64,000 nucleotides of DNA from NCBI RefSeq assembly GCF_035582795.1, contig NC_134370.1:47727501-47791500 (forward strand), written 5' to 3'. The stretch's first letter is position 1. Each line of letters begins with the position of its first letter. The DNA comes from Mycteria americana (Eukaryota; Chordata; Aves; Ciconiiformes; Ciconiidae). Below are positions 34,101 through 46,100 of this stretch, in pieces. Made by a program: the position numbers and the translations under genes. The notes beneath the pieces were generated by a model. That model saw nothing but the letters and a program-made list of their open reading frames with translations, ran no database searches and was not told where the DNA came from.

Positions 34101-37100
34101 CAATGCTGTTATCCTGACTCCTGCTAGCATGATGGAGGTCGGGGTGCTCCCTTGCTGTTTCGTAATGGCCAGTTGCATGTGGTTGTCAGCCAAGCATCTT
34201 GTGTTATTACAGTTAGGAGCTTGAATCTGTATCTCCTGGGAGACTTGTTCAAAGGTGGGCTGTGGCCACGCTTTCACAATACAGTGTGTTTGGCAATACC
34301 ATTTTCTGGTTTTTGTGCCCCATACTGTGTAGCAGATTTGCTGTCCCAGCTGTTTATGGGGCTCCACATAGACTGGATCAGGGATCTGGTCTAACCTTTC
34401 TAAAGCTGCTTTTGTTCACATGGGCTTTTTAAGCTGGAAAAATGTCTTAATTTGGCCTTAAACAAGCTGTGCTGGCATTAATAAGAACAGTAAGAACACA
34501 CTGCAGAGGGAGAGGAGTGTCACTTTTTATAGTATAAACCACAAGACTTTGTGCTTACATTTTGACCCTAGGGCTTTATTTCAGTGAATGTTTTGTTGGT
34601 GTCCCTGCTGAAAGAGTCTGTCCTGCTTGTCCCTTCCTGCCCTCTCCCTTGTGCTAATGCAGCTGTTTGTGTGGTCAGGCAATCAAACACATTGGGGAAC
34701 TGGTTCAATGAAAAAACAACTTAAAGGAAAAGAGAAAAAATAGATGCATTTCCAAGCCAGTAATTTGCAGTGTTGCAGCATAAGATGGCTGTACTAGTAT
34801 GGATTGGTGAGCACAGGACATGCGAGCATGCGGCTGAGGGTAAGAATGGGGTGCAACCACTGCTTTGGGTGGCAGCACTGGCTTTTGGCAGCTTCAAGTT
34901 GTATCTATAGCCTACAGGCTCAGAAAATCACATTGCTAGTTTGTCCTACTTTTCAACAGCTTCAGAGTGTCCATTGAAAATTTGCCCTAAGGCAGACTTC
35001 CATTTTGGTGTCAAATGGCAAAGTACACATAGCCACTCTCGGGGCCCTTGCTGTTGCCTGTCTTGAATGTAAATGGTCCTAAAACTGAGCCCAGAGAGTT
35101 TGGATTTAGGGAGCTAAAACATGGTTCTGAACATAAGAAGCCATATGGTTTCCTATGTTTCTCGGCTCATCTAACCAAACCCTTGGCTGATGATACAGAT
35201 TTAGTTGGAAGAAAAACTTGTGTACAAGTGAAAACCAGCTTTTATTTCTGGTCCTGTTTCTGACCTTCCTAGGCTGCATTTCTTTCCTTAGTTGTATAAT
35301 TGTATAGTATTTTCTGAATCTTGGGGTGCTTTGGGAACACCTGGAGATTTCAAAGGACATTGTCATCTTACACTGGCAGCCAGTTACTTTCTGGGAGAGT
35401 TTTCAGACCAAGTGTTTTGGTGGTCGGGGCTGGGACAAACAAGGAATATTCTTGTTCTACAACTAGTGCGGAGCTTGTGGCAAAAAATGGGTGGGATGGA
35501 TGGCAATTAGCCCTTCCTGCATTTTACGAACATCCTGGGTTTACATTGTGTAAGCCCACTGGACGTGGAGATGGTGGCACTTGGGCATCTGTTGTGGCAG
35601 CAGTAACTAACTTGTTCCTTAAGTCTTCAACTGTATTCTCATTTTATGTAGATGTTTTGCTTTGTAGAGTTTTTAAAAAATTTTTTAATCTGTCAAGTCA
35701 AACTATTTTCCAGTGTATATTAGTTAGTAACATGTACTGTCTGCACAGATTATATGAGATACACTGATTTCCCCATTTGCTTATTTAAAACCCTGCTTGG
35801 TGTTCTCATAACAGTATACCAACTTGGTCAAGCAGTTAATTATTTATTATCTTTCTTTTCTTTTCTCTAGAATCCAGCGACTATTACTCGAATACTGCTT
35901 AGCCATTTCAACTGGGATAAAGAGAAGCTGATGGAGAGGTAAGCAGCCATCTTAGCATGCAGCCATATTTCGCTTCAGACCTGCAAGAAATGTTTATTAC
36001 CAGATTAATGTGAGAATGGATGAATGCACAGTATATGGCAGGAGGATCTCTTGTGTAAACTCTAAATGTTCCCCTTTAGCAGCCTTTACCAGCTAAGAGT
36101 GACTCCTTGTTTTAGTGTTATTAATATCTGTTAGACCTCAGAAGTTTTGGAAGCTGGTTGCCCCTTGGAGGAAGGGGTGCCTTTTGGTTTGAACACATAC
36201 AGGCAGAGGATTTTCACAGGCTCTGGAAGAAAGCAAGCAGGAAGGGTTCCTATTATCTTGCAACTGTTTCAGATTTGGATTTAGTTGCTCTTGCATGTCA
36301 TTCTAGCATGCATATTCCTGACATGTTTATTTGTTAGTCTTGCTGAGACTAAATTGTCCTTGATAAAGGTTCTGGTAAAGTGCATCTGTCTTCATCTTTG
36401 CAGCTCTAGGCTTTCTTTAGAGTGTGTGTGTGTAAATAATGGCTTGAGTTTTGCCTCTCCCTCCCCTTCAGAGCAGAGCATTTTATGGTTACTTCTCATC
36501 TTTGATTCCCAGCTCTTGGGGAAAGATGCTGGTAAAGGTGCTTTTTATAGTTTGTTGTTCTACAGTGGAGGTCAAATCCAGCTACAGTGGTAATGCACTT
36601 TTTTCAATGCCATTGTTGCTGTTGAATAGTGTGTGAGGGAGCTGGAGAATTCAGTTTACTTCTAGAAGCTGAGGGGGAGAATCAGTCTGAACCAGGTGCA
36701 GCATAAAGGCAGTACAGGGACTTACTGGTTATTATGGTCTTTGCTGGTCTTAACAACTATTAAGAGACACATGTGGGTGGGTTGGGGGTGAGGGCAGAAG
36801 GACTCTGTGCCTGGTGGGATTGTTTGGCCTTCTCTAGGTTACCATTTCCTTTGCCTGATGATTGGGGTATGAGGAGATAGGATGCTTTGTAGTCTGTAAA
36901 ACCATGTGCAGAAGCAATTGTTGGTAGTACTGTTGAATTGATAAATACCAGTTAACAGCCTGTAGGTGCTCTGGTCTGTGGGCTGAGCCCATGTAGTTTG
37001 GTGCTCTTTCACGCAGGGTGCAAGTGTGGAAGAGCAACAGATTTTCTGTCTTCTAGTAGATAGTTTTGGAGTTCAAATATTTCCACTCTCCTGGGATAAT

Positions 37101-40100
37101 TGATTTAGGACACCTTTAGCCCCCTTTGTGTAACGTTTTCAGTTAGTGATGGTGCTCAGGTATCTCTTACTTGCCCTAGATTTTTTTTTCTGAAGTGATT
37201 TTTTTTTTTAAGCTTTCTAGTCTTTGCTTTCTTTCCTGAGATTGACCTCTTTTAGTTAATTTTGGAAGTATGAAAGCTTGTGTTCCAAATATAGTCACAT
37301 TGAGGCTATTTAATGCTGACTACAACTGTTAAGCATTCTGATTTAGTTCCTTCTCTATAATGTGTGTCTGTTCACTTCTTTGTATTTGATTTTTCTTGTG
37401 CTGGTTCTTTTGGTCAGGCTAAAGTTCACTCTTCTTGGCTATCTCCATCTCACTTTGAGATACCTCTACATAAGTGTACTGAAATGTCATCTGTTATGCA
37501 ATAGGGTTTTTCCCTTCTCACTGAAAGCTTGTTTAAGGCTGCCATCAATTAAAAAAAAAAATTGGGCTGTGGGTTTTTTCAAAGAGGGGTGTCAGTCACT
37601 TCTGTGTGAGGTATTACTGTTAAGGCTTTTACAGTTTCCAGCCAAAACACTTTAAGTACACATAAATACTTACAAAGTCCACAGGTAAACATTTACTCTT
37701 GGTATATATTCATTAAAATACTTACCTTAATTCTATAGGATTACCCCTGTGAGTAATGTAATACATGACCCTTGCTTATGCAGATCTATTGCACACTAGT
37801 CACAGTTTTGGTGCTGATGTCCTGTTGTATTAGAAAAACATTAAAATGTTTTTCTCTCAAGTAGCTGGTGCTGCTTTCTGTCACTTCTTCACCAAATAGC
37901 TTCCACAAAGCCCTTTGTAGTGCTTTGCTGATGCTCAGCTGTGTTAAAGCAGAAGCAGGAGTGTGGGGAAGAGGCTGGCTCTTAGTGTTCAAGAAGATTT
38001 TGTGATTGCTGTGGTAATAGGTGAAGGCAAGGTTGGGAGGCAGGTGTTCACTTCAGTAGCCAGGATGCAAAACAATCAGTTTGAAATGGCGATGGAGCTG
38101 GAAGTGATGCTATGAGCTAGCAACAGATCTCATCTTTTTGCTAAAATAGAGGTTGTTCTTGTTCAGAGGAATGTGACAAGCTGATAAAGCCCAAATTTAG
38201 GCTTGGTTAGTCTTCCAAAACAGAGATCACTTTTCAGACTTGTTTGGCTTTGTGTGTGTCCAGCAAATCTTATTGCAGCATTGTGCTAGTGTAAATGAGC
38301 TGAAAAACACTGGGCATTCATGGGGAGGTGGAGAGGCATGCTCTAATCAGGCAAAAAAACCAAATTTAAACACTACTTTTTTTTTTAAGGGGAAAAAACC
38401 CAAAACTTGAAAGTAACACTGTCCATTTACTGTGTCTTCAGCATTTGACCCAAAAAAAGTCTTGTGTCTGAAATCTCCAGCTCGCTAATAGCTGAACTTG
38501 TGCACTGGCTTGCCTGTTGGTGTGCAACAGGTTGTTGGTGTTGTGTTTAGCCTGTACGGGCTAAACCCAGGCAGAGCCTGACCCTGAGGCTGGAGCGTCT
38601 GCTCATGCTGGGGAGCCAGCAGGTAACTGCTGCTATTGCTTTCTCAAGGGTACCAAGTAAAAGCACTCACGCACAGTGTTCTTCCACACAAAGGGAATCC
38701 GTGTTCTGCAACAGTGTTGGAGGCTTTTTTTTTTTCCTAGGAGACTCTTAGTTTAAACAGTTGAACTTGTATAAATTTGGCCTCTTTTACTCCTAATAAC
38801 CATTAGAAAGACTTCCCAGGAAATTCCTGTTGTTGCCTGCAGTCTGGGTGGGTTTAATGCTTGCTAAGATGTAGTATTTGGGTGCAATTTTTGGTAATTG
38901 ATAGCACACCAAGTCAGAGCTTGAACTCAGTTGCTTAATGGTGTATATTTACAGTACCTAGCCAGTGTCTGTTTTACCTTAGCTCATTGTGAGTCAGCAT
39001 GACCTAACAGGCAGCCTTATCAAACTTTGCCTGTAGTAAAGCAGATGAATGAAGTGGCTTATTTTTTTGATAAGTGTTGAGTGTAATGAGGTCTGAGCTT
39101 GTGGGATGGAAATGTCCATGTTTTAAAACATGAAAACCTTTGCATTGCTTTTTTGGTATTGTTATAATAAGCAGGTTATTGTTGTCTGTGCCAGGTTTGT
39201 CATAGAGTAATTGCATGGCGTTATTAAGAGGGTAGATGTTACAGGTATTTATTCTACTTATAATGAAGTAATAGCCACAATTGAAAAACTGCCCTATCCA
39301 CTGGTGAAGCACTAATTATTTGACTGTGTCCAAAAGCAAAATTGGTGTTTTGGGGTGGATTTGTTTGACGAATGGAAGTGGGTACTGGAGGAAGTACTCG
39401 AGTTCAGCTTCTGATGTGCTGCATGTGTTTTGGAGAATAAAGATGTTAAATATTACATTTTCCTCTGTCTCACAGGCTTGGTTAATAGAGGTAGAAGACT
39501 AGCAGGTGCAGATTGAGCAGGTAACCTCAGAAATAAGTGAAGGAATTGCTTTGGGTTATAACTTTATGTTGATTACCTTCCAGTTTTACCATCGCTGATA
39601 GCATCTGTCCCTCCTGAGGGGAATTTTTGGGGAGGAACCTCCTCATGATGAAAAGACTAAAACACAGCTCTCCTGCTTTATGTACCTTCCCCTGGTCTTT
39701 TTTTTTTTATTAAAGAAAAGTAATTCAGTGTGTAACCAAAGGCCCAATTTAATCCCTGGAGGTACAGGCAGAGGTATTGCAGTCCCTCATAGGTGGTTAT
39801 CTTGGTGGCCACATGTCTGTCCTCTGAGCCCAGGACAGATGCCAGGACGACCCTGTGGCTTGGCTGCTGGCCCAGATCGCCTCTTCCTCTTGCATTCAAG
39901 GTCTGACTCCTCTCTGTAGGTACCTGGCCATCTGCTTTCCTTTGGGCAAATAAGTACTTAACACTATTCAGTGGAGGCTGAACAGGTGAAAAATTGTGTA
40001 TGGCAGATGTTTTGGTATGAAGATATCTTTTACTGCAAGTATACTGATTCTCTGACATTCACAAATGCTATTTCACTAAAGTAAATATCCCAAAGTGTGT

Positions 40101-43100
40101 ACTAGAAGCAATTTTTTTTCCAGTGAAAAGGCTTTTTATCTTTGATACTCCCTTGGATACTATTTGATTATGTCTAGAAAACTCTGATTAGGCAGTTATC
40201 AACAGCAGGAGGAAATTTTGAGGAAATAAAGAAACTGACAGCTTGATCCCTCTGCCAAAAAGACTTGATACTATTATGGACTTATGGTGTTGGTAAGCAG
40301 TGAAGGAATTATAGAAGAACTCAAAAATAATTCACTGGTGTGTCTATTTATTTTAAAGTAGCAGAGAAAACAACTTGGTTTGTGATGAAGAGAATGAATT
40401 TTGAAAAACTAATAAACCAGTTGTTGAAGTCAGCTATATTGAGCAATGAGTTGAATGTCGAATAGACCGTAACATTTCTTGAGTATCAGAAGTGCTAGAA
40501 TTGTTGAATATCTGCATTGCAACAGGAGAAGAAGATAAAGGATTTAAGCCTGTTACAGGTGCTGTGCTGCTCCCTAAGGTGAAAATAAGGACCAAGCTAC
40601 CAAGAAGCAACGCTTTAATAGTAACTTGAAGGATGGCTTGAGGAAAAATAAAAAAACCCTGAGTTGTGAAGGAAGTGAGGAGGGAATTAAAGGATTTTTC
40701 CCACATTTCACACCAGAGATGATGGCATGCAGCTATATGATATAAAATATGGGGGAATCATTGGGTTCAGCTATTAGTGTGGTGTGTATGGAGTTACTTT
40801 GATCAAAAGCGAAGTAGCAGACTAGATGGAACCTATTAATAAGTCCCTTATCGGTTAATTTTGGGATGAATGTGAGTGATAATGAATGACTTGGCACGAA
40901 TCTGTTTGGAGGCATTTGGTTCAGAGGAGTATCCAGATGTCATATGGAGAAAAAAAAACCAGACAGCTGGGAGGACCCTAGCAATGAAAGTGGTACAAAG
41001 TGTCACAATAGGTCTCATCAACAGAGAGGTGGAAAAGAATGTGGGGTTTCTAGTAGAGATTAAAATGGAGCTGCTAACATGAAGGAGCTCTGGAGAAAGG
41101 TAGATATCACTTAGGATGCATTAGGTGAGATCTGCAGGAGAAATGTAGGTGAAATTGTATGAGATCGTGGTGAAATCTTAACTGGGATTGCATTTGTTTT
41201 GACCTCCTTGGGTTCAAGGAGGATGAATGGAAATGGAAACTGGTGGTTAAGGTTTGCTGGGACAGAGGAGTGGAGAAATGTCATGCGAGAAGCTTATCAG
41301 CTGTGTTGGGAAAGGGTGTTAGAGCTGCTGCTTGTGAATCCTTCAGTGGAAGAACATGGGAAGGGCAAAGGGAGATCTGCTTAAACGGATGGTCTGTCAA
41401 TGCTTGAACAAGTGGGGAAGAAGGTGTGATAATAGGAATTAAGAGTTGTTCTTAACCATTGAAGGAACTGGAACAGTCTTTTGACTGGGCCCTCAGTGTG
41501 TTTGCATAAGGAGTGGTGGAGCAGTTAGAGAGGTGTTGGACTTTACTCTGGAGTACCCGTTGCAACTGTGTATTGTCAGAGAGATCCAGGTTTTCTTAGG
41601 AACTCTAGAAAATGCCAGTTTCCTTACTGCCCAGTGACAGTGTAATTTTTAGGTCTGAGACACATACATGCAAATCACTGTGGAAATGACTTGGTTAAGT
41701 GCATCCTGGCACAGCAAAGAAAGCAAATGCATTAAAAGAAAACAGCTTGTGGGCCCAGCACGGAGAAGGAGGAATAACCAATACCCTGTTTCTCTTCAAC
41801 GCTGGTCAGGTTTACAAGTGGCATCCCAAAGAGCAGAGTGAATACTGTAAGGATTAAGAGTGCAGCAGGTTAAAAAGGCAAAACGTAGCCTTTCTTCTTA
41901 GATTTGTTTTCTCCCTCTTCTGCATGGCCCTGGCTGAGTGTCTCAGCTGCCTTGTTTGCTTCTCTTATGTAAGTGTAGGAGAGACCAGGCACTTCTGAGA
42001 TGGAAACCACTGAATATGAGCTGTGGCTCTTGCACCAAAATGTAAGCATCTCCATGCTTTGCAGTATATTGGTACTTTGGAAGTGTTTAAATTGGTTAAG
42101 GACTCCAATCTATGCATCTTATTTGAGTTATGTTTATCACTAGCTTTTAGCCCCAAAAACCACATGATGGCAAATCACTTATTTTCTATCTGTTATTGTG
42201 AAACTACTGAAAGCCTGGGAAGGAAATGGTTGTTCTGAGTTAGTTACCTGTTGGTATTTAGAGGGGATAGGTAATTCCAGCTGAAAAGCGGTTGTTGGTG
42301 ACTTTCTGTCCATATTTCTTGGTGTTGGGCCATAGGTATCATGGCTCAGAGTAGCTTTTGCAGAGATTTTGTAAAAATAGAACTGCCTGGTGGAAGTGGT
42401 AAAGTCAAGTTCCTGACGTGGATGTGCACTTTTAAAAACAGCCCACCATTACAACACTCTCTGGTATTTCCATAAGCATTTAGCTGACCGTGAATGGCAG
42501 TATTAAAGTTGCATCATAGCATTTGTCTTCAAAACTATTTTCTCTGCAAACATCACACCCAACTGTTTGCTCTCTTCAAACGGAGGATGTCCTACACTGA
42601 TCGTGCTGCATGTAAGAACAATTTGAAGGCTGGAAACCTTTTGTGGAGTTAATATTTATCCATGACTCGTTAATAAACAAATAGTAACTATAATGGGACT
42701 GCACTGAATTCACTTGCCAAAATTTTCTAGGTATAAGTAATCCTGAAGGCAAACAAAATAAATTGGTTGAGTTAAATCCCTGAGCTAACATTGAAGAACA
42801 GTGGCAAAGCCTTGTGTATGCTGCAATGCCAGAATTCACCACTACCTTCAGAATTCAGTGTCTTGAAAATTAAGATCTGAAGTGTGTGAACTGCATCAAG
42901 AAACATATGAACCAGCAGTGAAATTAACCCTTTTTAACTATAAGTCAAGTCTTGTTGGTAGGTAGTGCTGTAAGAGAGCTGCTATGGATTTGGGACTTTT
43001 TGGGAATACTGTGGGATAAGACCACTTAGCCAGAGGCATTTTGATTAGATGTTGTGTAACAGGTGTAGTCCCACATTTTTGAGACACACCTAGTAACTTC

Positions 43101-46100
43101 TTTCCCTAGCAGAAAGTCTTGGTTCTCTTCTATCTGTTGGTGGACAGCAGATTTTTTTTTTGTCTGTTTTGTGATGGGCTTGTAAAGACTCCAACTTCAG
43201 CCTTGCCTGCGTGCTTAGTTACAGGGACAGTTGTCTGCTGGGAATAAATTTGCTGCTCTTAAGTGTAAATGACTGCACTATGGTCAAATGTAGGTGCCAC
43301 TTTATTTGGATTTAACTTGCTGATGATAATGGGGTAGGGGGAAAATGCTTGTTTACTGGCATTGAGTGGGGGATGTACATGCAGGCAAGGTTAGCTGGTT
43401 AATTGTCAGATTTGATTAGTTCTTTGCAGTTGCTGCAGGCTGGAGAAAGATAGCTGGTGTCTTGATATTGGGAAGAGGCTGACCTGCCTACTCATGGTTC
43501 TTTCAAAACTGATGGTCCTCATGAAGTTGAAGAGCTTTCTGTAAGACTGTAAACCAAAGCAGTATTTTTTTTTTTCCCCTTAAGGGAATAGGAAATAGAA
43601 AGTGGTCTTTCATCTCTCCCTAACCAGTTTTGTGTCCTCCTTTCCATGAGATATCTATAATCTAGATATCTATAATAATTGTAAACCTGGAATTGTATTT
43701 TCTTAGGAGGTTGTTAAAATATCTTGGGTCGACTGGAGGCAAAAGATACTCAAATGGCTAGGATTTTGGCCCAAGAGATGGACTGTGCAGGCTTCGGACA
43801 TGGGCAAGATGTTTAGTGTAAAAGTGAAGACTGGCCTAACTGGAGATCAGAGTCCTGATCCAGCAACAGTTGCTTCCAAACTCTGGAGACGCCTGAAGTG
43901 TGTGAAACGCAGTCCTGTAGTTGTCTTAATTGGAGATCGGTGATTATGCGTAAGTGCTCCATCAGCTTAACCAAGTGTCTGACCCTGCTGACGCATTTCT
44001 CCTTAGATCAGAGAAGGAAGTGCCAAAATTCAAGTCAGGACCTCTTTGGGGCACACTTAATGTAGACTGAGTACACAGAGGAAAACGTGAAGTACAGGAA
44101 CTAAGGAACTGCTGAATCACGAACCATGACTGATTGCTGCTTCCTGCCTACTCTTTAATGTTTTAGTGATTAGAATATTAGGGAAAAATGGAAGGCTTAA
44201 GCTGAAAAGAGAATTGAACCTGGGGGCATCAAACCTGTGCTTTAGGAAAGCGTCCTGGTGCCTGGACTGCAAAGTAAGACATTCTTGCTTCAATTTCCTG
44301 TCCTGGAGCTTTAATGCAAAGAAATCACTGTGGAGAATCATGAATTATTGAAATGTAGCTGAAGAATTGAAGGTACTTGAATTTTCAATTCAAGCCCTAA
44401 TCTCTGAAATGGTGTAGTTGTGTAATATCGACCTTTGTGGTCATGGCCATGTTGTGTTACATTAGTGAAGAGTTTGTTAAAAGTAGTGGGTGTGTGGTTT
44501 TTTTGAAGTATTAAAACCAACTTTGTCCATTTAACTCCTAAATAGAATTTGAAAAATGACTTACAGGGAAAGTAGTTAAATTTTAATTTTCTTGTGTGTG
44601 TTATGCAGGTACTTTGACGGCAACTTGGAGAAGCTCTTTGCAGAGTGTCATGTAATTAATCCAAGTAAAAAGTCTCGAACGCGCCAGATGAACACAAGGT
44701 CATCAGCCCAGGACATGCCTTGTCAGATCTGCTATCTGAACTACCCAAACTCGGTGAGTACCTGGCAGCCAAGGTGGTATCTGACCAGTAACTCCCCCAA
44801 CTTTGCTATCTGAAACTTAACATTTTGAGCAGAAGTCTAAGGACTTCTCCAGCAGTATTTTAAAAAAAGCCTTTGAAATTAAACTGAGATGTCACTTTTT
44901 TCATTGAATCTTCTAATCTGTAGCATATGCATTAAAAAATGGTGTTCAAGATTGTTTCTTAACGCAATAAACTTGTGTGCTGCAGCTGATCCAAAGGTTT
45001 TGCTTCTGCAAAAGCCTTTGAGGATGCTGGGGTCTGGGGAGCAGCACAGTAAAGTTCTTCAGAAAAAAGCAAGCAGTAGATCAAGTTATTTTTACAAAGG
45101 TCAGATACCAGTTGAGACATGCAAATAAATGATACATGAAAGAAAAAATATGTGGAAAGCACGATGGGCAAAGGGATTTACTTAAATAGAATGACAAGAC
45201 AGGAAAGAGCTTATAAAAGTAGTAAATAATGATGAAAAATAGTCAAGCTAGAAAGCCTAGAATAAAACTGAGTAGGAGTAGAAGTAAAACAAAGTTGTGC
45301 TGTTCAGAGAACACAACCTATGTGGATATCTTTGGATCTTTACCATGTTTGTGCAATACCTTCTTAATCGGAGAAGATTAGGGTAGAAGTGCTTGCTGGG
45401 GCTCTAAATTAGTCTTCTGGTTTGTGGTAAGATTCGTGGTGGTGCTTTTTTTTTTTTGTAGGTATTCACAAATACTAAACTTTCCAATATACTAATCAGA
45501 GGTCAAGGCTTCTGCTGTGTTTTGTACAGGCAAGCAACTTGCTGTGACTTTCCAGGGGCAGGACATAATAATGGAAGATCCTGGAAGAAAATGAGATTAG
45601 TGGAAAAGCTCAATTCTGAGAGTCCATCTGTGGCTTTGCCAAAAGGCAGGGTGCTGACAAATGTGAGGAATTCTTCCTTTATTGGAACTTTCCATTCCTG
45701 GTGAAGCTGTCCTGATGCTCCAGAACACTGTAACGTCTGCCTGACCTTTTAGAGAGCAGAGCAGCCTTTACGTAAGGCTTCTACTCTTGCTCTGGATGTG
45801 TTTTATGAGCTTGCTTTTCAGCAAGAATGGAAACCATTATGAGCTTTGGGGTTTATGAATAGCCTTGGATAAAGTACCCTTGCTGCTGTAGCCTGACTGC
45901 AAGCCTTTCCTGTGGTCTGGAGCAGGCAGAGCAGAGCAAAGCCTGGTTTCAGGCAGCTGAGATTCTTGGTGTTAAGATCACTATTGCTCTTGAGGCAGTA
46001 ACCACAAGACTTTGTGCCTCTCCTTTTAAGCCTTGTGCACTGACTTCCTTTTTATAGAATAGCTGCTAAGGAGAATCGTTGCTTGCTTTGTATAAAGAGG

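Larger units (their letters stand above)
10189..35870 (+). other. ARIH1: ARIH1 intron 1 (25,682 bp)
   Basis: Donor GTGCGA at 10189; acceptor TTTTCTCTAG ending at 35870. The CpG island fades by about 10450 and the rest is ordinary AT-leaning intron. It holds a hairpin at 19246-19286, a near-perfect 20-bp duplication at 20852-20891, a 27-A tract after AATAAA at 25249-25287, a hairpin at 29648-29675, a 17-bp duplication at 31961-31994, a G13 run at 32352 and an antisense open frame at 33747-34415. No conserved exon is seen and no CR1 copy is obvious. Confidence 0.85.
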
